Shown one piece after another: positions 39,901 through 54,900 of a DNA stretch of 64,000 bases; the first letter of the stretch is position 1, and each line of letters opens with the position of its first letter. Origin of the DNA: Halichoerus grypus. Taxonomy: Eukaryota > Chordata > Mammalia > Carnivora > Phocidae. A program made the translations under genes and the position numbers. The notes beneath the pieces are model-generated. The model had not been told where the DNA came from and searched no databases. It saw only the letters and a program-made list of their open reading frames with translations. The DNA lies in contig NC_135720.1 in assembly GCF_964656455.1 (NCBI RefSeq), forward strand, positions 106,218,696 through 106,282,695, read 5' to 3'.

Positions 39901-42900
39901 TTTCTCTAGACTTCAATTTTCTCAAATATAAAGTGATGGTATTGGACTAGATAACCCTCAAGGTTTTTCAGTCCCCAAAATTTATGGAACAGAGTCCTTA
40001 ACAAGTAAGTTAATACGAGGAAATAAACATTCCTACCACTACACTCCTTCCAAGCAAATCTGCTTATGCTATTCACTAGCTTAGAAAAACTTTGCCACAA
40101 AGGTAAATTCTTAACTAAGAAAGTCTAATCCTTATAGGATGAATTACACAGATTGAATTCTGCCAGGCTCACTATCTGAGAATTACGTACTATGTGATAA
40201 ACCTAAGTTTGCTTCTACAGAACTATTCGATATAATGGAAGAAAAGTGTATAATCATTACCTTTCAATCAGTAATTTTGTTATCTCATTATTTTCTTGAA
40301 AAAGGCAAATGAGGTTGTTTGGCAGGGAAAGGTAGTTACACAAATGTTCAAAATGGCTTGTTCCAGAAACTGCAAACGGATAAGAGAAGAGTGATGCATG
40401 TAACAACTAAGAGTACATCCTGTAGGACAAGCAATAGCAGAACTTAAAAGCATGATGAAAAAAAGAGTCTGGATTTACTAGATATGTAACTTTTTTTTTT
40501 TTAAGATTTTATTTATTTATTTGACAGAGAGAGACACAGCGAGAGAGGGAACACAAGCAGGGGGAGTGGGAGAGGGAGAAGCAGGCTTCCCGCAGAGCAG
40601 GGAGCCCGACGTGGGGCTCGATCCCAGGACCCTGGGACCATGACCCGAGCCGAAGGCAGACGCTTAACGACTGAGCCACCCAGGCGCCCCGATATGTAAC
40701 TCGTAGGAAGTTCACAAAAGGGCATGTGGAAGGGGTCCACAGAAAATGGCACAACTGAGAGCAGAACCAGGCAGCTCCCACACCAAACTGGTCACGATTT
40801 CTTTGTGTCTCAGTTTTACCATTTGAAAAATGGTGTACCAGCCCAATCTACTTCACTGGGGTTATGCGTGAACAAATAAATGACAAAAATAACATATGGG
40901 TGCTCTGGAAAAGTATAAAGCAGTACAGAAATAGAAGATGATTTTATCATGAGAGATGGATTTAAGCACTACCTTTACTCATCACTGCAAATGATTAGGA
41001 AGTCTAGACTATTAGCTGAATGAAGGTGCCAGTCAAAAGACTTTGAGAGGGCAATCTCACCTGTGGGCACCCCTTGCCCTGTGCCAGTCACTATGAGGTA
41101 CAGAGACAGTAAACTTTAAGTCTGCTTTGATACTACACTTTTATGAAATGAATTGAAACATAACATAGAAAATAACTGTTAAATAGCAAATAAATTCCTA
41201 CATTAAAATCATATATATGCAATTATTGGTATTCTGAACATTAATACCACACATTTCAAGTTAACTGACATTGTGAGTTTTCACCTTTTATTATCTGAAG
41301 AACCCAGTTTATGAATAACATATAATTGAACATTCTAACTCTGAAAGTAAACCTAGTATGTTTTTGTACATAAAAGCAGTACATTTACTGAGAGCCAAAT
41401 AAAATCAGACATATATACATAAATATGCATTTTTATTCTGTAATTGTGTACATCACCACAGTCAATTAGCTATGTTCTAAGTTTTTTTTTTGGGGGGGGG
41501 GTGTGCCCATGTTGGGGGGGCGGAGGGGCAGAGAGAGAGGGAGAGAGAATCTTAAGCAGGCTCCACACCCAGCACGAAGCCCGACACAGGGTTTGATCTC
41601 ATGACACTGAGATCATGACCTGAGTCGAAATGCAAAGTTGGATGCTTAACCGACTGAGCCAACCAGGTGTCCCCTAAGCTTTCATTTTTACAAGTCACTT
41701 TAATTATACACTGCTGGAGTGAAAGACTATATACATTTCCTACATTTTGAAAGAAATCAGAAATTACCTTGAATTTCAGGTGGGGAGGGAACTCCATTTA
41801 AGTAGTGAAAAAACAAAGCAGAACACTTCAGGAAAGGCATGATTCCATTTCTGACATTTGTCCACAGATGCCAGCCAGATGGTGTTTCTTTCAAGGAACT
41901 AAAAAGAGAAAAATGATAATTGGGAAATCTAATGAGGAAAGGTCATTCTAGTTATAGCACAGCATGAAAACAGGGACAACCGCTATTTGGAATCAGTGGC
42001 ACGAGGCTTAAAAGGAGTGGGCAGCCCCACTATGGGATGTCAGGCATAAATGGTGCTATAGCGATCAATGCTGTTACTAAAATATATAAAAGTAATATAG
42101 CTATATAAAGAGAAAATTCGGAAAATAAAAAACTCCCACTCTTCTAGAAATTTTTATCAGCGCTACTATTCTAGCTATTTCTATTTCACACTCATCTATG
42201 TCTTACACAGTTATAGTTCTAACATATGAAATATAAAACTTTTTCAGAACATCATAAGTTTTATCAGAACTGTAATATTCTGGAATATATCAATCATAAT
42301 TCAGCAAATTATTCCCCTATAAGCAAACACTGTGATTCCTTTAAATTCTTTGCTAATATAAACAATATCACAGTGTACATCTTTATGCCAGTAGGTTTTT
42401 CTATATGTTGAATTACTTTATTAGCGTGCATTCTCAGAAATGGGATAACTCAAAGAATAAACATTATGGTTCTTGACATACACTGTTAAAAAACTAAGTG
42501 AAACTGCTGTACCAAATCGAAATGATTCCAACAATATGTGGAATTCTAATAATTTCCTTGCACTCCATCCAGTCCTGGATATTACCTTAAAAATATATTA
42601 TGCTGACTTAATTTGCATTTTAAAATTCCTAGTGAGACAACATATATTTTAGAATAGTACTTTTCAATTTTAGTATATGTGCTGCCGAAGTGAGCACTAG
42701 AACAGTACTTTTCAAAGTAAGTTCCATATTTTCACTAGTCCGTGACAAATCCTCTGAGCAAAATAAAGGTTCCATGGCCAAATACACATGGGAAGCTCCA
42801 TATATTACTCCTTTCTCAGATTTCCAGTCATGTTAGTATATTAAAATTAAAGGAGTCCTGCGGATCACTCCTTCATCTTCTCTTTTAAACACGTCAACAG

Positions 42901-45900
42901 GCAACAATTTCCCTTTTTCAACAAAAGAATTCCTTTCTCATGCTATCACCCACTAATATTTGGGGAACTGTGATGATGTAAAGATTATGATCTCACCTTC
43001 CTGTGTACTGCTGAAGTGTTTTATACAAGGCAAGAACTGCTAATTCTTCTTCACCAGCAGGATTTTCTTGATCCATGCCATTCTCTTCTGAAAGATGTAG
43101 AAATATTAGTACCCCATATTTGCTTATGGATTAATGACCACATCATTTAAGTGCTCAAATAGATTCCTATAGTTGCACATATGTGAAAATATCCCCACAA
43201 AATACAAAGAACTTTAACCCCCAGCTGTGAGCACAGTGTCAATCTCCATCATAACAAGAAGCCAGCAGGCTTTGAGAAAATCAGCTAAATATACTTACAT
43301 TCTATGGTACTCAACTATTATTGAACTTATGAAATATAAAATAAGTAAAAACATTCACATTGCTAGGGGATTTTACTAGAAGAAATTGGTTTCAAAACTT
43401 TCCACATGAGGATGAACAGAAAAAAGAAGTGGCCTAATTATAATTTATGCATTATTCTTGTCTAGGCACCTCTTCCCCTTTTTTTTTTTAAAGATTTCAT
43501 TTATTAGAGAGAGAGAGACAGAGCACAAGAACGGGGAGCGGTAGGCAGAGGGAGAAACAGACTCCCCGCTGAGCAAGAAGCCCGATGTAGGGCTGGATCC
43601 CAGGACCCTGGGATCATGACCTGAGCCGAAGGCAGACGCTTAACCGACTGAGCCACCCAGGCATCCCATCTCTTACTTTTTTTTTTTTAAAACAGAGAAA
43701 ACTCAAGTACTTCGCCCTTCAAAAAGCTGAAAAAAAAGGAGTTACCTGTACATGAGGTAAGTAAGATCTGTACGATATGTGCCATAGTAACCAGATGGAA
43801 AATGTGAAGATCTCCAGTGCCAAGGCTGATCCCAGAAAAATCCTGACACTGCAATGCAGGGGAAGCGAGCACCAAGCCCACCTAGATACCAAATGCCAAG
43901 GGTCAGACAGGTCACCTTTCCTTCCACAGCTGAAAACATTTCCAGTTTCTTAACATGATCCCCTTCTGAGCTCAGCCCCTCCCCTTCAGAAGTCTTTGTT
44001 CTTAAAGGGCACATGCTAGAAATTCCACAGGGATTGGCTAAATGAAATGACTTATGGCCTAATGGAGTCTGCATAAGTACTATCATTTCACATGTCCAGT
44101 GACTCCCTAATACACCTTATTGTTAGTAATAAAAGATAACACTTGAAATCTTCCTAGGGAGTGAGCAGTGGAAAAAAAAACCCATGGATTTTGGACACAC
44201 AAAAATCTAGATATGAATCCCAGTTCCTTTTATGGGCTTTTTAGACAAGTTAACACCTTTGAGCCTCAGTTTTCCTGCTGGTAAACTAGACCTAATATAT
44301 ATATATGTTTTTCATACCTCAGAGTAGTAAGGATATAAGGGCTAACTGAGAATGGATGTGAAAACAGTGAGGTGCACAATAAATGCAAGCTTGCTTGTGA
44401 GCCTCCTGCTGCCTGTCCAGTGGGACTAGTGGTGGTGGTCTTTATAGGAGTCCCAGAATCAGTAACAATGGCTAACATTTACTAGGGACATGGTGCTCTA
44501 AGCTCTTTATACTGCTTGTTCCACTGAATTCTGACACAATCATATGGGATAGGGACTAACCAACTTAAAGGTTCAGAATCCGATGCCCAAAGAGGTTAAG
44601 GGGACAGCACGTGGGATTGCTATGTGTAGTGGTGCACTCAGTGTCCCGTGTAAGGGGACCCAGCTGATGTGTGGCTGAAGGTTAGCCACCCACTGCCTGG
44701 CCAGTGCTGTGTCCTGGCACTAGAACGCACCTGCTCAGAAGACAAACCTGTCCTTAAATCATAGAAAAGGGCTGTGTGTTGCTAAGTAATGTGACCATAG
44801 GGTTTATCTGTCCCAAAGCACTGTATGGGTCAGCAGCAGCCCTTATATTACTAGTGTTATTCCTACTTCTTTATGGGTAAAAAACGTAAAGAGGCTAAAT
44901 TACTGACCTCAGTCACAAAGCAAAATAAGAGAGGTCAAGCCTCCCAACTATATTCCTTAACATTTTCTTTTCTGAGGCTCTTGGGAAAAGAATTATACTC
45001 AGAAGTATTAAGAATAGATGACAACTCCTCCTGTTTGCCTTGCACTCACCAAGTCTAAGATAGTTATTAGATATAGTAAGATAAAGAGAATTTCAAACAC
45101 AAATCACAAGATACTCACCAACAAATGAAACATGTCAATATCTAATATGCATGGAAGGTCTCCATGGCTGTCATCTGGTACCAATGCTAAATAGTTAAAG
45201 AAAAATGCATTAGCACATCTCATATGCCAACGTAAGTATTAAATTATTTTAAAAATGCATACACCCTAATTTAAATGTATTTTTTGTAAGATACATATTA
45301 ATTTTTAAGCTAGAAGCTGCACATAAACAGTATTACCAAAATATTTTTCCTAATGGAGAGAAGTTGCACCACTAAGAACAAAATCACAGAAGATGAGAAA
45401 TTACCATATACGGTACAAGTATTCATACTCACATGCAAAAAGTTTACGAAAGTGTCCTTGCACCACTGAAAGCGATGCCACCGTCCAATGTGCTGCAGCA
45501 AATCTTGTTAGTGACCTAAGACAGTCATCCTGAAATAAAGAGATTGATGCAATGAACAAAGAAGCCAGCTTATGTATAAAAGGTACATTTGATCCTTGAA
45601 CAACACGGGGGTTGGGGGAGTTGAGCCCCTCCCCACCCACAGTTGAAAATCTGCATATAACTTTTCACTCCTCCAAAACTTAATAGTCTATTTCTGACTA
45701 GAAGCCTTACTGATAACATAAACAGTTGATTAACACATTTTTGTATATGTATTATACACTGTATTCTTACAATAAAAGAAGCTAGAAAAAAGAAAATAGT
45801 AAGAAAATCATGGGGAAGAGAAAATACATTTATGGCACTGTACACACACACACCCCCCCCATGTATAAGTGAACCCGTTCAGTTCAAACCCATGTTGTTC

Positions 45901-48900
45901 AAGGGTCAACTGTAGTTCTATCCTTTCAGGAATCCTAGTTCAAAGCACAGCTAGTCAAAGCAAAGCTGGATGCATATGATATCTCTCTTGGATCTTTCTA
46001 GGTGGTATGGAACTGAATCCGTCATATCTGTAATGACATGTCTCTAACATGGAATGAATGGAATGAAGAATATCTAATTGTATGCAGAATAAACCAAAGC
46101 TATCTCCTTGCAACCAAGCTGCTGGTTCGCTATGGAAAAGGATACATGCATCAAGACAAATTGTAAACAACCAAGACTCCCAAGAAGGTGACGCAGTATT
46201 TCTTTATATTTATTCTAAAGAGATGCTCTAAAATGTGGGAAATCCTCCAAATACTGGGGAAACTATGGGCAAGAAGATGGATGTAACGAATCAGGGTGTC
46301 TGCAGCCATCAAAATTATTATGGGGACTAGGTAGCAACAATGAGAAAAATCTTGATGTAAAGTGAAGAATACAGCAGGAACAAAACTACATCTAAATATC
46401 AACTGTCATCAAGTTTTAACATGCTAATGAAAAAAGACAGGTGGTGAACTGATGAGTTTTTTCTTCCTGCTTAATTCTCTATTTTCCAAATCTTCTGTAA
46501 CGCTGTTTGGTTCACCAGATATTGAGGACTACTAATATATGGTTTTGAAGATCTTAAAATGAAAACTCACCCCATTTCTCCTGCACTCAAGAAGCTCACA
46601 GTCCTGGCTGGGGGGGGGGGGGGATTGGGGTGAGCAGAGAGGGAAGGGAAGAACAGGGGGAGGAAACAACTGAAGGAGGCAGTAACATAGACAAGGGATA
46701 TCCCACTCATAGGGCATGGCTCAGAGCTTTCCCAGGGAAAGCAAAGATTGAAGAGCCATCATAAAGAGGAGTCTGTTCGGGGCACTCTAACAGAGAGGAA
46801 GGCCTGGGAATTAGCATTTGGGGACTGGCAATGATTCTGCCAGCTTGGACCATGGATGTGGGGATTGGCAGGAGGTGATGATGGAGAAACAAGAAGTTTA
46901 AGAGATAGGGGCGCCTGGCTGGCTCAGTTGGTACAGCATGCAACTCTTGATCCTGGAGTTTTCAGTTTGAGCCCCACACTGGGTACAGAAATTACTTAAA
47001 CAAATAAATAAACTTAAAAAAAAAAAAAGGTTTAAGAGATATAGCCACTGTTACTTTTTGGAGGAACCCTTTGATATTGTATTAATAAGGAAAAAGATTC
47101 AGGGCAGAGACTGCTATAATAATCTAGGCAAGAAATGATATGAACCAAACAAGTAGAAGTACAAATGAAAGGGACAGGACAAATATATAGGCGAGGAATT
47201 CAACAAATTCTGCTGACCAACTGGATGGATACGTAGATTGCCTTTTTAATAATCAACAAATTACCAACTCTTATTTACTGTAGCAAAAAGTATCACAGTC
47301 AACTCTGATATATTATAACGTTATATCATATATCTTATAGTTAAGAATTACCATTCTGCTGATTTACTATAAAGATACAATTCAGGACAGTTTTAATACC
47401 AGGTTTACTTCCAGATATTCCAAGTCCAAAGTGGTTTAGGTTATTTCTATTTTTAAAAAGTTCCAAAGAGGATTTTAATGCACAACCCCTAGTTGAGTAC
47501 CTCTGATACACAAACTATATTCTTTAAACCATAAAAAAGGGTCCTGAGACTCTAGTATTTGCAATGAAAACAAAAGTCAACAAATTAACTAGTTGTTGAG
47601 TGATCATACTGAACTGTATTTTCTATACTGGTTGTTTCTTGGTTAGGCTCTTACATCTGTGTTGTCAATCTTGGCACCTAAGAAGTTGTTTTTTTTTTTA
47701 AGATTTTATTAGAGAGCACAAGCAGGAGGAGCAGCAGGCAGAGGGAGAAGCAGGCTCCCTGCTGAGCGGGGAGCCTGACGCCGGACTCGATCCCAGGATC
47801 CTGAGATCATGACCTGAGCTGAAGGCAGCTGCTTAACCAACTGAGCCACCCAGGCATCCCCACCTAAGAAGTTTTTTACAAAATATTAATGCCTGGGGCC
47901 TATCTCCAGAGACTAATTTAATTGACCCATGGAGACCCCAGGCATTTTTTAAACTCCCCATGTGATTCTACATGAATAAAATTACATGATTTTGCTCTTA
48001 AGTGCACTTTTATGATTTTCAACTTGAAGAGCAGGCAGTGTATCACACTGACACTAATTACACAGTAAAAATTAGCAAGCTTTGTATATTCTTTCTTCAT
48101 TCTTCTCAGTAGTAAATGTACTATTTTGACATTAATCTGTACTTATTTACATATTGCTCATAAAAGGTAGTCAAATGTGGTAGAGGGTATGTTCTGTTTT
48201 ATACTTCTAATTATAGCATTAAAAATTCAAGAACAAGAACTGTTTTTAGTTTTTTTCCACTTTTCATGTGTTTAATCAAGATCTCTGGATGAGAAGAACT
48301 CAAACCTATTTAAAAGAAAATCATGAAAAATTAAACAACAAACATTACTTCTTCACTATCATTACAGAAAATGGGTTTTACTATGAAAGGAGTGATGAAC
48401 CTATGCTTACATAACCATTTCAGGTTTTTAAGATTAAAAAAAGAACCACTGGATTTCTATTCCACCATTCTGTGAACTGAGTAAACGGACAACTTACCAG
48501 TCTGCAAGGCAAAGGACCAAATAATGGTTTATCTTCATCACTTAAAATTCTTTCTGCAGATTAAAAATGGTTAAGATGATAAATACACTGGATATTATGT
48601 ATATCTGAAAGCACAATACTGTCAGGTTTTGAAATCTTTAAGTCATTTCACAAGAATTAACTCTGAATGAAAAGTAAAATTGAAAACACATCCTCTCAAC
48701 TGTCAAGAAGCTATAAGCACCACCAAAATGAGTTCTCTGTTGCTGTGCTTAATTTATAAACTGTCAATCTAATATTTTGTCAGTATATACTTCCTGCTTC
48801 AAAGTCTTTATTTCTTCAGATTATTGCCACTTTAAACATCTCATTTAAAAATACAGGCTTCCACACAAAATTCATGTTAGCACATGCTTGTGACTTAAAG

Positions 48901-51900
48901 AGAGACACAACTGTAAATCTCTTACCTACGCTTTGGATGGTGTATGCACAACTACCCCAACACATTATAGGCACACGGGGATCCTCCTCATTGGGATGAA
49001 CCTTTAGTCCCACCTTATAAGTAGCAGTTCCAAATGTTGTTAGCATTTCTTTGATGCTCTCAGAATAAGGGTTCCTGAAGTGAACATGTATAGAATTAGC
49101 TCAAAACAATATGCTCATGTTAATCAAATGGTTCAGTTTCTTAACAGCCATTTGCTATGTTGGAATTGAACCACTGAAACTATTTAAAAATAGAGTGTGC
49201 AAAGCGGGAATTAAAGACATGCAAACTGTCTCTGCCTGAGAGGAGTTATACTTCATTTTGGTGGGCGGGGGTGAGGCCCAAGGCTGAAAACAAGCTATCT
49301 GGTGGAAGCCTACATAACAAAGGACCCTTGACCTCTTTCTCCATCTTAAGAACATTGGCAATGTATACCCACTGCCATAGATTTTAGTTTCTCCAGGGAA
49401 GAATCCTCAGGGGTAAGCCATTTTACACACTGGCATTTGGGGATCCCAAGTAAAAGACCGGTGGGGGCCTGATCATTTCCCCATGAAGTTCACAGGTCAG
49501 CAAGCTCCAGCTTGCCCACCAGGTATCCAAGGAGCTTCTGAGTGACTTATTCTTGAATAGCCACCCGAGGAACGGTAAACATTTAAGGAAAGAATCAAAC
49601 ATCAAAGAGATAAACCCAAACAAACTGGCAGAAACAAAGAATACAGGGAAAACAGAGACAGTACAGAAACCAGCAAACTTGTGAGAAATTTAGAGGATCA
49701 GTCCAAGAGGGCCAACAGTGAGCGAACAATAGGACTATCTCAAAGAACAGAAAAACCAAAAGAAGATTGTCTAAGAAACAGAAAACGATTTTCACAACTG
49801 AAGGACATGAATCTTCAAAGAGTCTACTGAAAATGTAGCAAAATGGATGAGGAAAAGATCCATATACCAAGGAACATCATAGAGAAATTTTTAGTACACT
49901 GGGAATTAAAGGGAAGATCCCAACAGTTTCCAGAAGTAATAGCTACAAAGGAATAGGAATCAGAATAGAGTTAATTTCTCAACAGATGCTACTTTCAAAA
50001 TCTAGATGAAAAACTACTTCTAACCTACAATTCTATACCCAGGCCATCAACCAAACAAATGAATAAATGTATTTTCAGACATGAAAATTTAACACCCAGG
50101 CACCCTTCCTTAGGAATCTGCTGAAGGGTGCACCTGTGCAAAACAAGGGAGTAAATCAAGAAAGAGCACGATATGAGATGCACGGCAATATGAGGGGTAT
50201 GGCCAGGGGAAGTCTTGGGGTGACAACTGTGCCTTGTCCTGATCAGTACAGGAGGACACAGGTTGCTGGAGGAGGGGTTCCAGAACAGATCATCTGATGT
50301 ATCTGAGCACTTTAGAAAAGCTACTGCTAGACATCTGACAGATCTATTACACCATGGGTGTCTGTGGGGGGAAGTAATACACACATAGAAAACCAAGTAC
50401 ATGAAAGATATAAGGTGATTATCAACCACCAAAAAGACAAAATTATATAAGGAAATAAAATCATAACACATAACTTCTATCAATAGAGACAATCATAATG
50501 TAAAAATTGCCAACCAATTTAACTAAAAACTGAAATTACTTGGACACTGGTGAGGAGCAGTGGATAGGGCAGAGGTTAAGGGTTGAATTTTAAATTGCCA
50601 GTCAACAGAAAGAGAATGGTTTAAAAATGATAAATCAAGAGACAGTCAACTAAGCATTTTAATTAGAAATATGGAAGTAAATGACAGAAGAAATAAACAG
50701 TATCATAGGACTCCTCCATGGGGATGGAGGTAGGGGATGTGGGAGGCAAAGGACCGAGGGTTTTCTTGAGTTACTTAGTATATGCCAGGCATGGCATCCA
50801 AGTGGCTTTATATACGTCATGTCACTTTATCTTCACAACACTGACAAGGTAAGTTATCAGTACTCTCACTTTACAGATGAGGAAACTGAGGTACAGAGAG
50901 GTCAAGCAATTTGAAAAAAGTCGCACAGCTAGTAAGTAGTGGTGCTGGGGATTGAATCAAGCAGTTGCAGTTTGGCTCTAGAATCTATACTATACTTTAT
51001 AATTAATTTACTTAAAACAGGGCTGAAAATATTCTGGTTTTGATCCTGGGTTACTAAGACACTGGTGGAGCCATCGCCAGAAATATGAAAGTCGGAAGGA
51101 AAGCACAGGACTTGGTGGGGAAGCTGAACAGTTTAGAATTAGATGTACTGATTAGTTGTTGCCGGGGAGAGCCAGGTGAAGGGTAGAGCAGGGAGTCAGC
51201 AATGCAGACTAGGAGAGGTTGGTGAGAGTAAAGCATGTCACATGGTTCTTTGGTTTTTATCAATATACCTGCAATAAATATCATCATGTAATCCTTAAAC
51301 CTCAGATTTCAAGATCAATGTCTTAAAATATTTTGCTCCCTAGTTTGACAAATCATATTCTAACCACCTCATTTTTCATTTCAAGTAGAACAAGTTTGAA
51401 AGAAATCAAATAATATACTCACTTAGGATGAAAATCAGGCCTAAACCCTTCAGGGAGCTGCAATTCATCCATATTTTCTGAATTCTTTGAAGAAGCAGTA
51501 TCTAAAGAAATAAGCATTTTATATTATTATTCATCAGTCTACAGTAGTTCTGTACATTTCAGTCATAAATTTCATTCTAAATATAGGTAGGTCAAAGAAA
51601 TTAAAAAATGACAGGAAAGATTCCCATTAATAACAACTGTCCTAAGGTACATTCGAAGCATGAGAAATACTACTGCTGACTGACCAAGGCACCTTTTGCA
51701 GTCAACTACGCTTTTCCTAATAGTACAGCCACTAGAACACAGCTAGGGAAGGTAAGGAGAGTATGCTATTTTGTTTTAATAAAAACCAATGATATAAATT
51801 CTGCTCAGACTGCTTTCCTGCGAGGTCGTTAAGTGCAGTACATATTTATGAAACTTGAGAAGTCTATGGTAATGCCAACAATAAAGTGAGTCAGCCCTCC

Positions 51901-54900
51901 ACAAACTAAAGCTGGCTCTGCAACACTCAGTTACATTCCCCCACCCCCAGAAGCTCTTCAATAAAATGGGGGAATAAGTGAGAAGTATTTATTATAAACT
52001 TCACATGAGCTTGTATGTTTTTCAAGGAATAAGGAATACTGTAGTAAAGTCAAAATTAGTTCATTAAGACAAAGAAAATTAGAGTAAGTCAAATTTTAAA
52101 ATGAGAGGTTCCACTTTCAAAATAGTCTTAAATAACTTCTTCTGGAGCTACATTTTCCAGTGATCTCAGACTTTAGGGGAAAAATGAACTTATGAGAACT
52201 TACTAGGAGTACTTTCTTCTTTCCTAAGAACCTGTAATGCTTTTATTTGCTGAGAGATTGTTCTAATCCACTGAGTCAGTTTTGGTTGGTCTGAAATATT
52301 TAACCTGCTAGAGAAGATTATAGAGACTGTTTAGTATTCTGTTGCGGCTGCTTAGTTTAAGATACAAAAAGACTCTTTAAATGCTCATGGGCATAATAAT
52401 TTAAACATACTTCAAATATTAAAAAAAAAAAGCTAGGGGAAAATCTGGTACCTTATAAAAATAATAGATATTTGCCAATGGAAATGAAAAGATATTATTT
52501 GTTACTATGATGCTAGTATTATTTGTCAAAAATTTCACTTTTTTCACAGTACTGGAATTTTAATATTATTAAAATTCTAAGAAATAATATTTCTTAGACA
52601 ATCACAGCACCACCACTAATATTTATTGTTTATTATGTGACAAACACTTAGTAAAAGCATTTTACAGTACTAGACTTAATCCTCAAAATACTCTTATGTA
52701 ATAGGTTACATTATTTTCCCCATTTTACAGATGAGGAGACTGAGGTTTAGAGCTATGTAACTTGACTAAGACTACATAAAAGGACAGATCTGGCATTCAA
52801 ACCCAGTTATATCAGACTCCAAAAAAACCTGTGTTCTTCATGACTACGATGTAATTGACCTTCATGGGAAAAAACAAAAACAAAAACAAAAGTGATGTGT
52901 GAAACACAACAAAGGTAATTTTTTTCTTCTTATACGCAGTGAATCCTTAATCTAACAATGATTAATTTATCAGTTCAAATGCAGATGTAAGTCACCATGA
53001 TTAAAAAGCATGAGCTTACACTCAAATCTACTAGTGTTTTAAGAAGATTTTGTGGTAGCATAAACTAAGACACCATAGTTTGAACTCCTAAAACTGAAAA
53101 GAACTTTGCTTTGAGTTGAATCCAAATAGCACAGAAATTAATAGATGATTTATATTCACAAAACTTAAATTAGTATTTGTGCATGTAAGGTAGATAGCAT
53201 AATTCTAAACTGAGATATAAAAACCAGCTTTGAATAGCAACAGTATCAAATTCGTATTTGAAATGAGAATGTCCAATACTTCTATTAACTAGAAGCATCC
53301 TAGAAATTTGAAATAACATAAAAATAACAAAAATCTTCCATTTTAAAAACAACAGATTTTCATGTTTTTGGCCCAACTCCTGAAGGTATTACCAGCCAGT
53401 AAATTGTAAAAAATTCTATTTGTTAGAATATTCAATAAATTCAGCTGAAGTAGCTCCTCCGTCCCCTATCAATTTACTGAACATACCTTGTAAGCTATGA
53501 GGAAGATATTTAAAGTAGAGTCCTAGGACTAAAGGAGATCGTTTTCATAAACACACAGGAATTTTACACCTTCTATAATGTATACAGATGACCAAGAAAC
53601 TATTAAATTTTGGCCTGTTCCTTTCTAAGAACCAAAATTGTATTTCACAGGTCTACCAGAAGAAATGATTACATGAAAAAAAGTAACTGGAAAACATAAT
53701 GTGATTATCTAGAGTGATTTCTCCCCTCTCTGGTTTATCATCTCATTATCTTCAAAGGAAAACTACTGCTTAAATACAAAGGTTTTATGGGCCCAAACTT
53801 ACTTGTTAAAAATATTTCGTGGAGGAAGCAGCAGAGGAATTACAGTATTACTCAAGCACTCACAGAGGGGACAAAGGAATTCTCCATTTTCCACATCGTA
53901 GCTGGTATGTAAGCGCAATCTCTGTTGCCTTCGCTGTTCTTTAGCTTGAACGGAATCAAAATACCTTTACAATTAGAGAACATGAGGTATCAAAAACAAC
54001 GGTAATTTTTCTCAATGAGAGCCACAAGCTTCAACGTTTTAACTAATTTGTTTCCACAATACAAGAATTAAAATCTTCACATTTCTTGGTCCCAGTGCTG
54101 TCTTGTCACTTTCCCAGGGTCGGTGGCTATTTGCTAGCAGAAGTGCGTGATCACTGAATGAGCACAGTGCTAAGATAATAGCATTGATTTGTTGGTTTTG
54201 CAGGAGAATAGAAAGCACCAAAGTAGAACAAATTTGAGGTTATCCCATCTTAGGTCGGGGAGCCAGGACAATCTCAGGAAGTAACAAGGCAAGTGCTAAT
54301 ACCTTTAGAGTCAAGAGTGAACACCCTGGAAAGACATCACTCATCTAGGGTTTATGCCACCGTAAAAATCTTTTTCTTCGTTCAATTTGTTAGCTAATAC
54401 AGATCCCCACATTAAAAGATATATCTGATATACTATGAAGTTTCTAAATTACTCCATTAACATGTATGACAAAGCAGCTCAATTTTAATTGTTATTAGCA
54501 AGTGATATGCAGGTTTTTCTTCAGCATCTCTAGTTCTTTCTCTCTTTTTCTAGAATGAAATGTCCTTTATTTAAAAAGTTAATTTTGAACCTTTGGATAA
54601 GCTTCTCTTGACTAATATTAAGAATATAAATTACCTTTGCCAACAATGGGCATGCATAATGTGCCCACAGCTACCAGTGTGTGTTCCGCAAGACAGATCA
54701 GGGTGCATGAATAATGGATCATATTTTTCTGCATTACAAAACAAACAAACAAAAAACAAAACAAAACAAAAAACCAAGCATTTAATCTTCCTATAATAAA
54801 TGTACAACTTTAAATTGTGAAATCCTTGATAAGGGGTTGTAAACTTGAAATGAAAGGCTAGTTTATTCCTTCAAGATACCAGTAATTTATGCAAGACCCT

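Larger units (their letters stand above)
45530..48497 (-). other. UBR2: UBR2 intron between window exons 13 and 14
   Basis: Contains a Tigger-like MITE, a G14 run, one plus and one minus SINE. The rest (45.95-46.6, 47.04-47.67 and 47.87-48.49 kb) shows nothing I recognise. Confidence 0.85.
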
